Assembly: GCA_963696545.1 (NCBI GenBank)
Contig: CAVOKQ010000007.1
Location: forward strand, 496,001 to 560,000
Origin: RPQJ01 sp963696545
GTDB taxonomy: Bacteria > Pseudomonadota > Gammaproteobacteria > Steroidobacterales > Steroidobacteraceae
Length of the DNA: 64,000 bases
Direction: 5' to 3'
The translations under genes and the position numbers were made by a program. Below the pieces are notes generated by a model. That model saw only the letters and a program-made list of their open reading frames with translations. It did no database searches and was not told the DNA's origin. Shown in pieces: positions 57,648 through 64,000 of the stretch (its first letter is position 1; every line of letters begins with the position of its first letter).

Positions 57648-58023
57648 TCAGCCCTTGGGGCGCTTGGCGCCGTACTTCGAGCGGCTCTGCTTGCGCCCGC
57701 CGACGCCGGCAGCAGTCGAGCGTGCCGCGCACCGTGTGGTAGCGGACGCCCGGCAGGTCCTTGACGCGGCCGCCGCGGATGAGCACCACCGAGTGCTCCT
57801 GGAGGTTGTGGCCTTCGCCACCGATGTAGCTGATCACCTCGTAGCCGTTGGTGAGGCGCACCTTGGCGACCTTGCGCAGCGCCGAGTTCGGCTTCTTCGG
57901 GGTCGTGGTGTACACGCGCGTGCACACGCCGCGCCTCTGCGGCGAGTTGCCGAGGGCGGGCACCTTGCTCTTCGCACCGGCCAGGCGGCGCGGGGCACGG
58001 ATCAGCTGATTGACGGTTGACAT
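57648..58023 (-). CDS. rpsL: 30S ribosomal protein S12 (one frameshift)
   Basis: MSTVNQLIRAPRRLAG at the N terminus, CTRVYTTTPKKPNSALRKVAKVRLTNGYEV with the decoding-centre loop (KKPNSALRK), GHNLQEHSVVLIRGGRVKDLPGVRYHTVRGTLD, then one extra base near 57712; corrected it ends RKQSRSKYGAKRPKG, 124 residues. The second streptomycin-resistance region (PGVRYH) is wild-type-like, and the first loop has Lys in PKKPNS. First gene of the str operon. Confidence 0.94.
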
Positions 58024-58047
58024 GCCAGACCGACTCCAGATCGAACC

Positions 58048-58106
58048 GGCGCGCCGAAATCGGCTCGGCGCGCCCAAGAAACACCGGGCCGCCCTGCGGC
58101 GGCCCG
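58048..58106 (-). promoter_or_regulatory. Two strong hairpins in the rpsL leader
   Basis: GGCGCGCCGA / TCGGCGCGCC (58048-58057 with 58065-58074, 10-bp perfect stem) and CGGGCCGCC / GGCGGCCCG (58085-58093 with 58098-58106, 9-bp perfect stem). Both lie within the predicted 135-nt leader between the promoter and rpsL. Neither has a long T tract, so they are more likely mRNA structure or attenuation elements than full terminators. Confidence 0.55.
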
Positions 58107-58164
58107 ATGTGAAAGTTGCAGGGCCGCGCGGGTGTGTGCCGGCGGCCCTGAGGAAAGGCCGAAA

Positions 58165-58193
58165 ATTTTAGGGTCAGGAGCCGCCGCTGTCAA
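58165..58193 (-). promoter_or_regulatory. Strong sigma70 promoter of the str operon (rpsL)
   Basis: On the minus strand a perfect TTGACA (-35), 17-nt spacer and TAAAAT (-10, five of six), about 140 nt upstream of the rpsL start. It is the best promoter match in the window. It lies between rpoC and rpsL, so the str operon can be transcribed independently of rpoBC. Confidence 0.82.
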
Positions 58194-58226
58194 CCTGACG
58201 CACTGCGGCAACCGACCCCGCTGCCG

Positions 58227-62449
<4,223 letters not shown>

Positions 62450-62489
62450 GTGTTCACCCTGTGCGTCAGTCGGGCGGAGAGCGCCGGCC

Positions 62490-64000
<1,511 letters not shown>

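Overview
The window is a high-GC (roughly two-thirds G+C) gammaproteobacterial chromosome segment made almost entirely of conserved core genes. The clusters maf-rng-nit-tldD, miaB-ybeZ-ybeY-corC-lnt, leuS-lptE, holA-nadD-rsfS-rlmH and rpoBC-str-S10-spc-alpha, plus djlA, pmbA/yjgA and purE/purK, are typical of Gammaproteobacteria. GC content and gene set suggest a Nevskiales/Steroidobacterales/Xanthomonadales-like lineage, but the family is a guess. About 30 single-base frame disruptions fall in genes that must work (rpsL, rpsG, rpsN, fusA, rpoC, secY, leuS, purC). Most look like +1 insertions. This is best explained by an unpolished long-read or metagenomic assembly rather than by gene decay.

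Layout. 1-2.3 kb: 3' part of a CRP-type regulator (with an in-frame amber codon), rpe, djlA. 2.3-10.8 kb: purC with a palindromic element at its 3' end, a cobalamin-binding-type protein, yihY, pmbA, yjgA, purE-purK, and an ExeA-like ATPase fused to an FHA domain. 10.8-18.6 kb (minus strand): a small membrane protein, tldD, nit, rng, maf, osmC, rlmH, rsfS, nadD, holA. 18.7-22.3 kb (plus strand): an ABC ATPase/FtsX-type permease/DUF3299 operon and a proline iminopeptidase. These sit between holA and lptE, which are usually adjacent. 22.2-33.4 kb (minus): lptE, leuS, an MBL-fold hydrolase, lnt, corC, ybeY, ybeZ, miaB, ssb, an MFS transporter. 33.4-39.3 kb: uvrA, a GNAT enzyme, an Ala-rich lipoprotein, pepQ, mscL. 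39.4-64 kb (minus): the transcription/translation supercluster read as rpoB, rpoC, rpsL, rpsG, fusA, tuf, rpsJ, rplC ... rpmJ, rpsM ... rpoA, rplQ, closed by a strong intrinsic terminator.

How the genes work together. The minus-strand blocks from 10.8 to 31.6 kb are tightly packed, with ATGA/GTGA/TTGA stop-start overlaps that imply translational coupling. The ribosomal block has recognisable sigma70-type promoters before rpsL, rplC and rpsM.

No defence, secondary-metabolite or mobile system is present. The most interesting signals are non-coding. One is a family of intergenic inverted repeats whose arms are tandem heptamers of the type AGYGRNT, placed at or over stop codons (six copies). Another is a promoter plus a highly structured 185-nt leader with a terminator-like hairpin in front of rplC, which separates rpsJ from the rest of the S10 operon. 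A third is a complex palindromic element fused to the 3' end of purC.
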